Positions 1 to 7,000 of a stretch of 10,280 nt of DNA are shown piece by piece. The position numbers and the translations under genes are program-made. Every line of letters begins with the position of its first letter. Positions within the stretch are counted from its first letter, which is position 1. The DNA is from Betaproteobacteria bacterium. GTDB taxonomy: Bacteria; Pseudomonadota; Gammaproteobacteria; Burkholderiales; Usitatibacteraceae. The notes under the pieces were generated by a model, which saw nothing but the letters and a program-made list of their open reading frames with translations, made no database searches and had not been told where the DNA came from. The DNA lies in contig PQAI01000279.1 in NCBI GenBank assembly GCA_003105245.1, positions 5,026 to 15,305 on the forward strand, written 5' to 3'.

Positions 1-1163
1 TCGCGGTCGAGCTGGTCCGGCGCGCCCGGGTAGCGGTGCGCGAGCGGGACGTAGCACGCCTCTCCCGCCTGCACGCAGAACGAAAGTCCCACGAGCTGCG
101 CGGCCATCGGGTCGAGGCTCGTGGTCTCCGTGTCGAAGCAGGAGAGTTCCGCCGCGTCGAGCTTCGCGATCCAGCGTTCGAGGCCGGCTTCGTCGAGGAT
201 GGTTTCGTAGTGGCGGGTGGCGATGAATGCAGCTGCCTCGCTTTCCACCCTCACCCCCGACCCCTCTCCCGCAAGCGGGAGAGGGGAGGCCTTTTCTCCC
301 TCTCCCTTCAGCAACGCCTCGCGCATCCCGCGGAACCCGAAGCGCTCGTAGAGCGCCGCGAGCTTCGCCTTGTCCGGCTCGCCCTGCACCAGCGACTCGA
401 TCTCGAAGGGGAGGTGGACGTCCGTCTTCACGGTGAGGAGCGTGCGTCCCGTGGGCAGCCAGTCGAGGGCCTTCCTCAGGTTCTCGCCCACGACACCCTT
501 CACCTCGCCCGCGTGCGCCATGACGCCCTCGAGCGAGCCGTACTCCTGGATGAGCTTGGCCGCCGTCTTCGGGCCCACCTTGTCCACGCCGGGCACGTTG
601 TCCACCGCGTCGCCCATCAGCGCGAGGTAGTCGATGATGCGCTCCGGGGGGACGCCGAACTTCTCCTCCACGCCCTTCGGGTCGAGCACCTCGTTGGACA
701 TGGTGTTCATCCAGGTGATGCATGGACTGACCAGTTGAGTGAGGTCCTTGTCGCCCGTGGAGATGAGGGTGTCCCAGCCGTGCACCGACTCCGCGTGGCG
801 CGCCAGGGTGCCGATCACGTCGTCGGCCTCCACGCCCTCGACGATGACCAGCGGCCAGCCCAGCGCGCGGATGGTCTCGAAGAGCGGCTCGACCTGGGCC
901 GCGAGGTCCTCGGGCATCGCCTGCCGGTTCGCCTTGTAGTCGGGATAGATCTCGTCGCGGAAGGTCTTGCCCTTGGGGTCGAAGACCGCGGCGATATAAT
1001 CGGACGGGTAGTCCTGCTTGAGCTTCCGCAGCATGTTCACCACGCCGAAGATGGCGTTGGTGGGCTCGCCGGCGGGGCTTCGCAGCTCCCGGATCGCGTG
1101 GAAGGCGCGGAACAGGTAGCTCGAGGCGTCGACCAGCAGCAGGCGCTTCTTCGATTCGCTCAT
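1..1163 (-). CDS. polA: DNA polymerase I, N-terminal part (5' nuclease domain plus start of 3'-5' exonuclease domain); runs off left edge
   Basis: DNA polymerase I fills gaps in excision repair and removes RNA primers from Okazaki fragments in the cytoplasm. About 387 codons are visible. The protein begins MSESKKRLLLVDASSYLFRA, typical for the family. Residues 1 to about 290 form the 5' nuclease domain, with VEADDVIGTL (111-120), STGDKD (135-140) and the helix-hairpin-helix region GDAVDNVPGVDKVGPKTAAK (184-203) holding metal-binding aspartates. A linker (about 288-310) encodes the repeat product SPLPLAGEGSGVR. The 3'-5' exonuclease domain then starts: FDTETTSLD (343-351) supplies Asp344 and Glu346 of the DEDD proofreading site, so this motif is intact. 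The polymerase domain lies outside the window. The ATG complements 1161-1163 and fits family starts; no strong ribosome site is seen. It is divergent from the LOG gene with a 20-bp gap. Confidence 0.97.
   Translation of the reverse strand, partial: MSESKKRLLLVDASSYLFRAFHAIRELRSPAGEPTNAIFGVVNMLRKLKQDYPSDYIAAVFDPKGKTFRDEIYPDYKANRQAMPEDLAAQVEPLFETIRALGWPLVIVEGVEADDVIGTLARHAESVHGWDTLISTGDKDLTQLVSPCITWMNTMSNEVLDPKGVEEKFGVPPERIIDYLALMGDAVDNVPGVDKVGPKTAAKLIQEYGSLEGVMAHAGEVKGVVGENLRKALDWLPTGRTLLTVKTDVHLPFEIESLVQGEPDKAKLAALYERFGFRGMREALLKGEGEKASPLPLAGEGSGVRVESEAAAFIATRHYETILDEAGLERWIAKLDAAELSCFDTETTSLDPMAAQLVGLSFCVQAGEACYVPLAHRYPGAPDQLDR
261..286. repeat. GC-rich inverted repeat inserted in frame in the polA linker (REP-like)
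   Basis: This is a perfect inverted repeat: arm CCCCTCTCCCGC (261-272), two-base spacer AA, arm GCGGGAGAGGGG (275-286). A second partial copy of the CCCTCTCCC arm sits at 298-306. On the polA strand it reads in frame as part of SPLPLAGEGSGVR, at residues 293-305. I recall peptides of the form SPLPLAGEG turning up in unrelated proteins of beta- and gammaproteobacteria, where this type of dispersed palindrome has landed in coding sequence. No second full copy lies in this window, so its dispersed nature cannot be shown here. The site falls between two folded domains, where an insertion would be tolerated. Confidence 0.7.
973..1000 (+). promoter_or_regulatory. Possible sigma-70 promoter for the LOG gene, inside polA
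   Basis: A perfect TATAAT (995-1000) stands 16 bases downstream of TTGGGG (973-978), which keeps only the TTG half of the -35 box. It points toward the LOG gene 184 bases away and lies wholly within polA codons (those for Asp-Tyr-Ile-Ala). Because only 20 bp separate the two start codons, a LOG promoter must lie within polA. A perfect -10 in such GC-rich coding DNA is suggestive but could be chance. Confidence 0.3.
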
Positions 1164-1183
1164 GTCACCGCCCAGGGGACGCC

Positions 1184-1909
1184 ATGAATAGCAAGATTCC
1201 GATGCCGACAGATCCGCAGGTGGCGCACGGCGTGCAGTCCTCGGCGCGCGAAGCGTGGCGGATGTTCGAAATTATCGCAGAGTTCGTGACCGCCACCGAG
1301 CGGCTGCGCGCCATCCACCCGGCCGTGACCATCTTCGGCAGCGCGCGCGTCAAGCCCGACTCCGCGGCCTACCTCCAGGCCGAGGACATCGCCCGCCGCC
1401 TGTCGGACGCCGGTTTCGCCGTCATCTCCGGCGGCGGGCCCGGGATCATGGAGGCGGCCAACAAGGGCGCCTTCGCCGGCGCGAGCCCCAGCATCGGGCT
1501 CAACATCCAGCTTCCGCACGAGCAGCACGCCAACCCCTACCAGGACATCTCCCACACCTTCCAGCACTTCTTCGCGCGCAAGGTGATGTTCACCAAGCTC
1601 TCCTCGGCGTTCGTGATGATGCCCGGCGGCTTCGGCACGCTCGACGAGCTCTTCGAGGCCCTCACGCTCGTGCAGACCGGCAAGGTCCGGCGCGTGCCCC
1701 TCATCCTCGTGGGTTCCGGGTTCTGGAGCGGCATGACGGCCTGGATCCGCGACCGCCTCGCCGCCGACGGCATGGTGGGCCCGGACGACCCGGAGCTGCT
1801 CCAGGTGATCGACGACCCGCAGGCGGTGGTCGACGCGATCTTCGACCACTACCACGCTCGCGGCTTCGAGCCCACGACGGCCGAGCGCGAGGCGGAGTTC
1901 GCCCTCTGA
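1184..1909 (+). CDS. LOG-family (TIGR00730-type) Rossmann-fold protein, putative nucleoside 5'-monophosphate phosphoribohydrolase
   Basis: A cytoplasmic protein of 241 residues. Family members cleave the N-glycosidic bond of nucleoside 5'-monophosphates to give base and ribose 5-phosphate. Plant LOG acts on cytokinin nucleotides; the bacterial substrate is often unknown, and older annotation calls them lysine decarboxylase-like. Seen here: a Rossmann-type glycine motif GGGPGIMEAANKGAF (83-97) and the family signature PGGFGTLDE (147-155), both intact. The N-terminal stretch before AVTIFGSARVKP (47-58) is also common in proteobacterial members. The ATG at 1184 is preceded by AGGGGA; a later Met7 or Met27 is possible but less likely. 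It starts 20 bp from polA on the other strand and ends 46 bp before the DUF2782 start, so it may be cotranscribed with it. The family is sure; the substrate is not. Confidence 0.9.
   Translation: MNSKIPMPTDPQVAHGVQSSAREAWRMFEIIAEFVTATERLRAIHPAVTIFGSARVKPDSAAYLQAEDIARRLSDAGFAVISGGGPGIMEAANKGAFAGASPSIGLNIQLPHEQHANPYQDISHTFQHFFARKVMFTKLSSAFVMMPGGFGTLDELFEALTLVQTGKVRRVPLILVGSGFWSGMTAWIRDRLAADGMVGPDDPELLQVIDDPQAVVDAIFDHYHARGFEPTTAEREAEFAL
1271..1279 (-). promoter_or_regulatory. Possible extended -10 element for polA, inside the LOG gene
   Basis: Read on the minus strand this is TGCGATAAT: the TGn extension followed by GATAAT, five of six matches to TATAAT. It lies about 110 bases upstream of the polA start codon, within the first 35 codons of the LOG gene. 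No good -35 box is seen at 16-18 bases. If used, the polA leader would be antisense to the LOG ribosome binding site and start codon. Identified by eye only. Confidence 0.3.
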
Positions 1910-1923
1910 AGCCCGCGGCCAAG

Positions 1924-1932
1924 TGCTAAACT
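1924..1932 (+). promoter_or_regulatory. Possible extended -10 element upstream of the DUF2782 gene
   Basis: TGCTAAACT has the TGn extension and TAAACT, four of six matches to TATAAT. It sits in the short gap after the LOG stop codon and 24 bases before the DUF2782 ATG. No convincing -35 box is present. The leuS promoter in this window has the same TGCTA layout with a perfect hexamer, which gives this site slight support. Confidence 0.25.
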
Positions 1933-1955
1933 GGACTCCAGTGAAGCCCCTTGCC

Positions 1956-2303
1956 ATGCGACCGATCCTCGCCCTCGTCGTGCTCCTCTTCGCCGCCGGC
2001 GCATTCGCGCAGTCGGCGCCCCGCCCGCGCCCGCCCGGGACGGTGCCCCTCGAGGAGCCGCCGCCGCCCCCGGCCGTGATCGAGAGCGACCCGTCGCTCG
2101 AGCCGCAGGTCACCATCCGCAAGGAAGGCGACAACACGGTGTCCGAGTACCGCATCAAGGGCAAGCTCTACATGATGAAGGTGACTCCCGCCCACGGCAG
2201 GCCCTACGTGCTCATCGACCACAGGGGCGACGGCCAGTTCGCGCGCCAGGACAACCTGGATTCCGGCCTGCGCGTGCCGCAGTGGGTGCTCCTCGAGTTC
2301 TAG
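1956..2303 (+). CDS. DUF2782-family small exported protein
   Basis: A protein of 115 residues with no known biochemical function. Residues 1-18 (MRPILALVVLLFAAGAFA) are a clear signal peptide with a likely AFA|Q cleavage, so the protein should be periplasmic or membrane-attached. A proline-rich linker follows (21-40, ending PPPPPA). The folded part (about 48-115) holds VTIRKEGDNTVSEYRIKGK, then YMMKVTPAHGRPYVLID, and ends PQWVLLEF, matching DUF2782 as I remember it. The reading frame extends upstream to a GTG at 1923, but that overlaps a possible promoter and would put 11 polar residues before the signal peptide, so I chose the ATG at 1956. No strong ribosome site is visible. The stop lies 23 bases before thrB. 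A DUF2782 gene next to thrB and polA is also, to my recollection, seen in Pseudomonas, which supports the assignment. Confidence 0.85.
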   Translation: MRPILALVVLLFAAGAFAQSAPRPRPPGTVPLEEPPPPPAVIESDPSLEPQVTIRKEGDNTVSEYRIKGKLYMMKVTPAHGRPYVLIDHRGDGQFARQDNLDSGLRVPQWVLLEF

Positions 2304-2326
2304 GTCCCGCAACGGTCTATTCCGGA

Positions 2327-3277
2327 ATGTCCGTCTTCACGCCAGTCTCCCCCGACGAGGCGCGCGCCCTGCTCGCGCGCTACACCCTCGGCGAGCTCGA
2401 GTCCCTCGAGGGCATCGCCCAGGGCATCGAGAACACCAACTACTTCCTCGACACCACCACGGGGCGCTACGTCCTCACGCTCTTCGAGAAGATCCCGCGC
2501 GAGGACCTGCCCTTCTACGTGGGCCTCATGCACCACCTCGCCGAGCACGGGATCCGCTGCCCCGCGCCGATGGAGCTGCAGGGCGGCGGCTACCTCACGG
2601 AGCTCTGCGGCAAGCCCGCGGTGATCGTGACGCGGCTTCCGGGCGTGCCGCACCTCTCGCCCACGCCGGAGCAGTGCCGCAAGGTCGGGCGCATCCTCGC
2701 CGACATCCACGAGGCCGGGCTCGAGTACGACGCGGGGCTCGCCAACTGGCGCGGCCAGGCCTGGCGCGAGGGCTTCGCCCAGCGCGTCCGCCCGAAGGTC
2801 TCCGCCGACGAGGCCGCCCTCATCGAGAGCGAGAACCGCTACCAGGCGCTGCACGACGACACCGTGCTGCCCCAGGGCGTCATCCACGGCGACCTCTTCC
2901 GCGACAACGTGCTCTGGGACGACGAGGGCGAGGGCGGCGTCATCGACTTCTACTTCGCCTGCGACGACGCGCTGCTCTACGACGTGGCGATCACCGTGAA
3001 CGACTGGTGCACGGATTCCTTCGCGACCCTCGACCCCGACCGCGCCGACGCGCTCCTGGAGGGCTACGACGCCCACCGTCCCCTCACGGACCTCGAGCGC
3101 GAGATGTGGCCGGTGATGCTGCGGCGGGCGGCGCTTCGCACCTGGCTCGGACGGCTGGAGTACAACCACTTCCCGAAGGCCTCCGAGATGACCATCCCGA
3201 AGGACCACGAATTCTCCCGGCGCCTGCTCGAGCACCACATCGTCCACGCGCGCGCGCTGGAAGTCGCCGGGGACTGA
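2327..3277 (+). CDS. thrB: Homoserine kinase, kinase-fold (APH/choline kinase-like) type
   Basis: Phosphorylates L-homoserine with ATP to O-phospho-L-homoserine, the step before threonine synthase. The 316-residue length matches this ThrB class, which has the aminoglycoside-phosphotransferase fold and is unrelated to the GHMP-type ThrB of E. coli. Visible motifs: SLEGIAQGIENTNYFL (26-41) in the ATP-binding N-lobe, YVLTLFEK (48-55) with the probable phosphate-binding Lys55, the catalytic loop VIHGDLFRDN (185-194) with Asp189 and Asn194, and the metal-binding VIDF (205-208). All are intact. The start is ATG 2327 (MSVFTPVSPDEA), the usual family N terminus; an in-frame GTG at 2282 would overlap the preceding gene. 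The next gene starts 11 bases after the stop. Threonine synthase is not in the window, so the pathway is split in the genome. Confidence 0.95.
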   Translation: MSVFTPVSPDEARALLARYTLGELESLEGIAQGIENTNYFLDTTTGRYVLTLFEKIPREDLPFYVGLMHHLAEHGIRCPAPMELQGGGYLTELCGKPAVIVTRLPGVPHLSPTPEQCRKVGRILADIHEAGLEYDAGLANWRGQAWREGFAQRVRPKVSADEAALIESENRYQALHDDTVLPQGVIHGDLFRDNVLWDDEGEGGVIDFYFACDDALLYDVAITVNDWCTDSFATLDPDRADALLEGYDAHRPLTDLEREMWPVMLRRAALRTWLGRLEYNHFPKASEMTIPKDHEFSRRLLEHHIVHARALEVAGD

Positions 3278-3288
3278 GGGGGCCGGCG

Positions 3289-4032
3289 GTGGAATCCCCC
3301 ATCCGCGTGCGCGACGTGCGCTCCTCCCGCGGGCCTGCCTGGCTCGCCGGGGGCTGGGGCCACTTCCGGCGCGCGCCCATGGTGTGGATGGGGCTTTCGG
3401 CCGGCTGGATGCTCATCACGCTGGCGCTCGTGCTGGTGCCGCTCGTCGGCGGCGTCGTGGCCAACCTCCTGCAGCCCGTCTTCTTCGCGAGCTTCGCGAT
3501 GGCCGCGCGGGCGCAGCTCGCCGGCAAGGCTCCCGAGATGGGCGACCTCTTCGCGGGCTTCCGGCGGCCGCTGCGCCCGCTCGTGAACCTGGGCGCGATC
3601 CTGCTCGTGGCCGAGATCGGGATCTTCTTCCTCATGTCTCTCATGGGCCTGCCCGGCGTGGGCGACGGCGAGGAGATCGTCACCCTCGTCGACTACGCGA
3701 AGGCCCTGCAGGGCAAGGAGTGGATCCTCGTGGCCGGGGTCGTGCTCACCGCGATCGTGAAGGGCGCGCTGTGGTTCGCGCCGGCGCTGCTCGCCTTCCA
3801 CGAGCTCTCGACCGCGCACGCCATCCGCTGGAGCCTCTACGCGGCGCTGTCCAACGTGGGCGCGATGCTCGCCTACGGGATCGCGCTCACCGTGGTGTTC
3901 GTGGCGGGCGCGCTGCCCTGGGGGCTCGGCCTCATGGTGGCCATCCCCGTGATGGTGGCGAGCACCTACACGGGCTACGCGGACGTCTTCGAGGAGACGG
4001 CCCCGGCGGAGGAAGACGCTACGCCGGCGTGA
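3289..4032 (+). CDS. BPSS1780-family integral membrane protein
   Basis: A 247-residue inner-membrane protein of unknown function. The start is GTG 3289, six bases after a strong ribosome site GAGGGGG (3276-3282) that overlaps the thrB stop codon, so it is very likely translated with thrB. Hydrophobic segments lie at about 32-61, 100-120, 145-170 and 186-226; the last is long enough for two helices, giving four or five spans. The N-terminal part carries GGWGHFRRAP just before the first span, and the cytosolic stretch GDLFAGFRRPLRPLVN (85-100) is rich in Arg. The C terminus is acidic (EETAPAEEDATPA). These match what I remember of the BPSS1780 family, often found beside thrB and uvrD in betaproteobacteria. 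Its 3' end overlaps the convergent uvrD gene by 14 bp. No enzyme motif is seen. Confidence 0.8.
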   Translation: MESPIRVRDVRSSRGPAWLAGGWGHFRRAPMVWMGLSAGWMLITLALVLVPLVGGVVANLLQPVFFASFAMAARAQLAGKAPEMGDLFAGFRRPLRPLVNLGAILLVAEIGIFFLMSLMGLPGVGDGEEIVTLVDYAKALQGKEWILVAGVVLTAIVKGALWFAPALLAFHELSTAHAIRWSLYAALSNVGAMLAYGIALTVVFVAGALPWGLGLMVAIPVMVASTYTGYADVFEETAPAEEDATPA

Positions 4033-7000
4033 GCTTGGCGTACTGGAGGGCCAGCCACTTGGTGCCCTCGGTGCGGAAGCGCACCTGCACCCGGGCGTCC
4101 AGCCCGCGGCCCTCGAAGTTGATCACCACGCCCTCGCCGAATTTCGCGTGCCGCACGTTGGCGCCGATGGCGAAGGGGTGCTCGTCGGGGCGGGAAGTCT
4201 CGAAGCTCGCGCGCGGGGCGGTGGCGTACTGGTTGGCGTCCGCGCGCGGCGCCCTGCCTCCGCCCGACGACCACGAATCGCCGCCGCCCGAGCGGCCTCC
4301 CCAGGCCGGCTTGTCCCAAGCCGATTTCTGTGGCGACGCCCAGGCCTGCTTCTCCGGCAGCACGATCCACTTGCACAGCTCCGCCGGGATCTCCTCCACG
4401 AAGCGCGAGACGATCCCGTAGCGCGGCTGGCCGTGCAGCATGCGGCTTCCGGCGTAGGTGAGGTACAGGCGCTTCCTCGCCCGGGTGATGGCCACGTACA
4501 TGAGGCGGCGCTCCTCCTCGATGCCGCCGTCCTCGTTCAAGCTGTTGTCGTGCGGGAAGAGGCCCTCCTCGAGCCCGCCCAGGAAGACCGCGTCGAACTC
4601 CAGGCCCTTGGCCGAGTGCACGGTCATGAGCTGGAGAGCGTCCTGGCCGGCGGCCGCCTCGTGCTCCCCGGCCTCCAGGCTCGCGTGCGCGAGGAAGGCC
4701 GCGAGCACCTGCTGCTGGTGCGTGCCCGGCACCGGGGCCACGTCCTCCTGGGACTCGCCCGCGGGCTCCACGCCCACCTCGAACTCCTCGTTGAAGAGGG
4801 TCGCGGCGTTCACCAGCTCGTTCAGGTTCTCGACGCGGTCCTGCCCGTCGCGCTCGGCGGCGTAGTGGTCCTTGAGTCCGCTGGCCGAGAGCATCTCCTC
4901 GACGAGCTCCGGGAGCGTGAGGGATTCGGATGCCTTGCGAAGCCGTTCCGCGATCGCGAGGAAGCCCGCGATGGCCGTGCCGCCGCGTCCCGCGACCGCG
5001 CCCGCCTTCGCCGCGCGCGCGAGGCTGCCCAGGCCCGAGGCCGCGGCTTCCTGGAGCTGCTCCACGCTCCTCGCGCCGATGCCGCGCGGGGGGAAGTTGA
5101 CCACGCGCGAGAAGGCCGTATCGTCGTCCGGGTTGGCGGCCACGCGCAGGTAGGCGAGCGCGTGCTTGATCTCCTGGCGCTCGAAGAAGCGAAGCCCCCC
5201 GTAGACCTTGTAGGCGATGCCCGCCCGGAAAAGCGCATGCTCGAGGATGCGCGACTGGGCGTTCGACCGGTAGAGCAGCGCCATGTCCGCGAGCGCCGTG
5301 CCCTCGCGGTGCAGCTGCTTCACCTCGTCGACGACGAAGCGCGCCTCCTCCTCGTCGTTCGCCGCGGCGAATATGCGAAGCGGCTCGCCGCGCCCCTCCG
5401 CGGTCCAGAGGTTCTTGCCCAGGCGGGCCTTGTTCTGCGCGATGACGGCGTTGGCCGCGTCGAGGATCGAGCCCTGCGAGCGGTAGTTCTGCTCCAGCTT
5501 CACGACGTCCCTCACGCCGAAGTCGCGCAGGAACTCGTTCATGTTGCCGACGTCGGCGCCGCGGAAGCGGTAGATCGAGTTGTGGGTGACGATTCCGTTG
5601 GCTACGTAGTTGTGCGTTCCCCGCACGTCGAGATCGAAGACCTCGCGCGACCTACCGGGGATGCGCCGGACTGCAGCCACCACGTCGAGCTTCCCGTCTT
5701 CCGTGACCATCGCCATGCCGGGGCGGACGTGCGCCGCGCTCACGAATGGCAGCGACTTGCCGTGGAGGTTGGCCCTCTGCACGATGCGTCCGTCGAGCGC
5801 TTTTCGGGCCGTTTCGGCGAGCACCATCGCCTCGCCGTACGCCGAACGCACCGTGTCGAAACGCCAGCTGCGCGAGCCCTTCTTGGCCGGGCGGACCGAC
5901 AGGCCCGCCTTCTCGAGTGCCCGGCGTCCGGCGGCATCATTGCCGTACACCGTGACGCGGTGCACCGCGCCTTGTCCACGGCGGCCGCTGCAGAGCGTCA
6001 CCACGATATTGCGGCGGTTCGAGTCGCGCGCCATGGGCACGTGGTGCGGTTCGTCGTGGGACAGTCCGCGATCGGCGAGGAGCTTCCGGGCTGCGGCAGC
6101 CGTGTCAATCTCCTGATACACGCGCGAGATCCAGGCGGGGTCGTGCACCAGGCCGTTCACGGTCTTGCCCTTGCGGGCGACGAACGGCAGGGTCGGCAGA
6201 CCGTAACGGAGCGATAGCGTGATCTCATCGAAACGCGCCTCGTTTTCCGACGCGTGGGTTCCGACGATCCAGAGGGCATCCGCATGCTCCTGGATGGCTC
6301 GCTGGCGATACCCCACCATCGGCTTCACCTGGCCGCGCGTATACACCCGGGAGGTTCCCAGGCGGTAGCCGATGCCGGTCTTGAACATGAGGTAGGTGAA
6401 GTACGTCTGCGGCGTCTCGCCGAGCAGGTATCCCGCGAAATGGGTGTGCTCCGGGGTGCTCGCCAGCCGCCGGCCATCCCGGGTGCGGATCTCCACGAGA
6501 TCGCGCCGGGCCTTCCGGCAGTGAACGCGATCGACAACGGCGGGCCGGAAGTCACCGTTGCCGTGGCAGGACAGGACCTCGTCGCCCGGGCGAACCGCCG
6601 ACAGCGCCTTTGCCCGGCCGCCTTCGAGCGCGATCCGCGTATCCCCCGTCAGGCATTGGTCGTCGTCGCCTACCGCGAAAACGCAGCCGTTGGTCCCGGC
6701 CATCAGCCTGATCCACTTGTACTGCAGCTTGTTCGTGTCCTGGAACTCGTCGACCAGGATGTAGCGGAAGCGCTCCTGGTAGTGCGTCAGCAGGTTCAGG
6801 TTGCGCGAGAGCAGCTCGAAGGTGCGAAGCAGCAGCTCCGCGAAGTCCACCACGCCCTCGCGGTTGCACTGCGCGTCGTAGTCGGCGTAGAAGGCCACCA
6901 TCCGGCGCGTGAAGTCGTCGCCCGCCTCCACGGCGTTGGCGCGCAGCCCCGACTCCTTGCAGTTGTTGATGAAGGCCTGCAGCTGCCGCGGGGCGAACTT

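Larger units (their letters stand above)
5579..6655 (-). mobile_element. Intein in UvrD helicase motif III (359 residues, UvrD residues 249-607)
   Basis: A self-splicing protein insert. The flanks GDDDQ and SIYRFRGA join to rebuild the invariant motif III, so the borders are certain to the residue. Splicing residues visible: Cys249 starting block A (CLTGDTRIALEGG), block B STPEHTHF (314-321) with Thr315 and His318, block F VFDLDVRGTHNYVANGI (587-603), block G VTHN with His606 and Asn607, and Ser608 as the +1 nucleophile. All are intact, so splicing competence is likely. The Hint domain occupies about 249-325 and 557-607; some 230 residues lie between, too long for a mini-intein. No LAGLIDADG or HNH motif is seen there. 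Hand counts on two 60-base lines inside (6001-6060 and 6241-6300) give 68% and 63% GC, not clearly different from the host gene. Confidence 0.97.

Noticed and set aside
1923..1955. Upstream GTG start for the DUF2782 gene
   Set aside because: It would add 11 residues before a normal signal peptide and overlaps a possible -10 element; the ATG at 1956 is simpler.
2282..2326. Upstream GTG start for thrB
   Set aside because: It overlaps the end of the DUF2782 gene and adds 15 residues absent from the family; ATG 2327 gives the usual 316-residue protein.
4148..6217. A plus-strand open frame of 689 codons opposite uvrD (and similar long frames at 36-1187 and 6254-7498)
   Set aside because: These mirror polA and uvrD, including the intein, with Arg/Leu/Val-heavy translations and no motifs. 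They are GC-driven shadow frames.
5579..6655. The insert in uvrD as a gene fusion, frameshift or transposon
   Set aside because: The frame is continuous, the host motif is rebuilt exactly on removal, and the ends carry intein blocks A, F and G, so an intein explains it fully.
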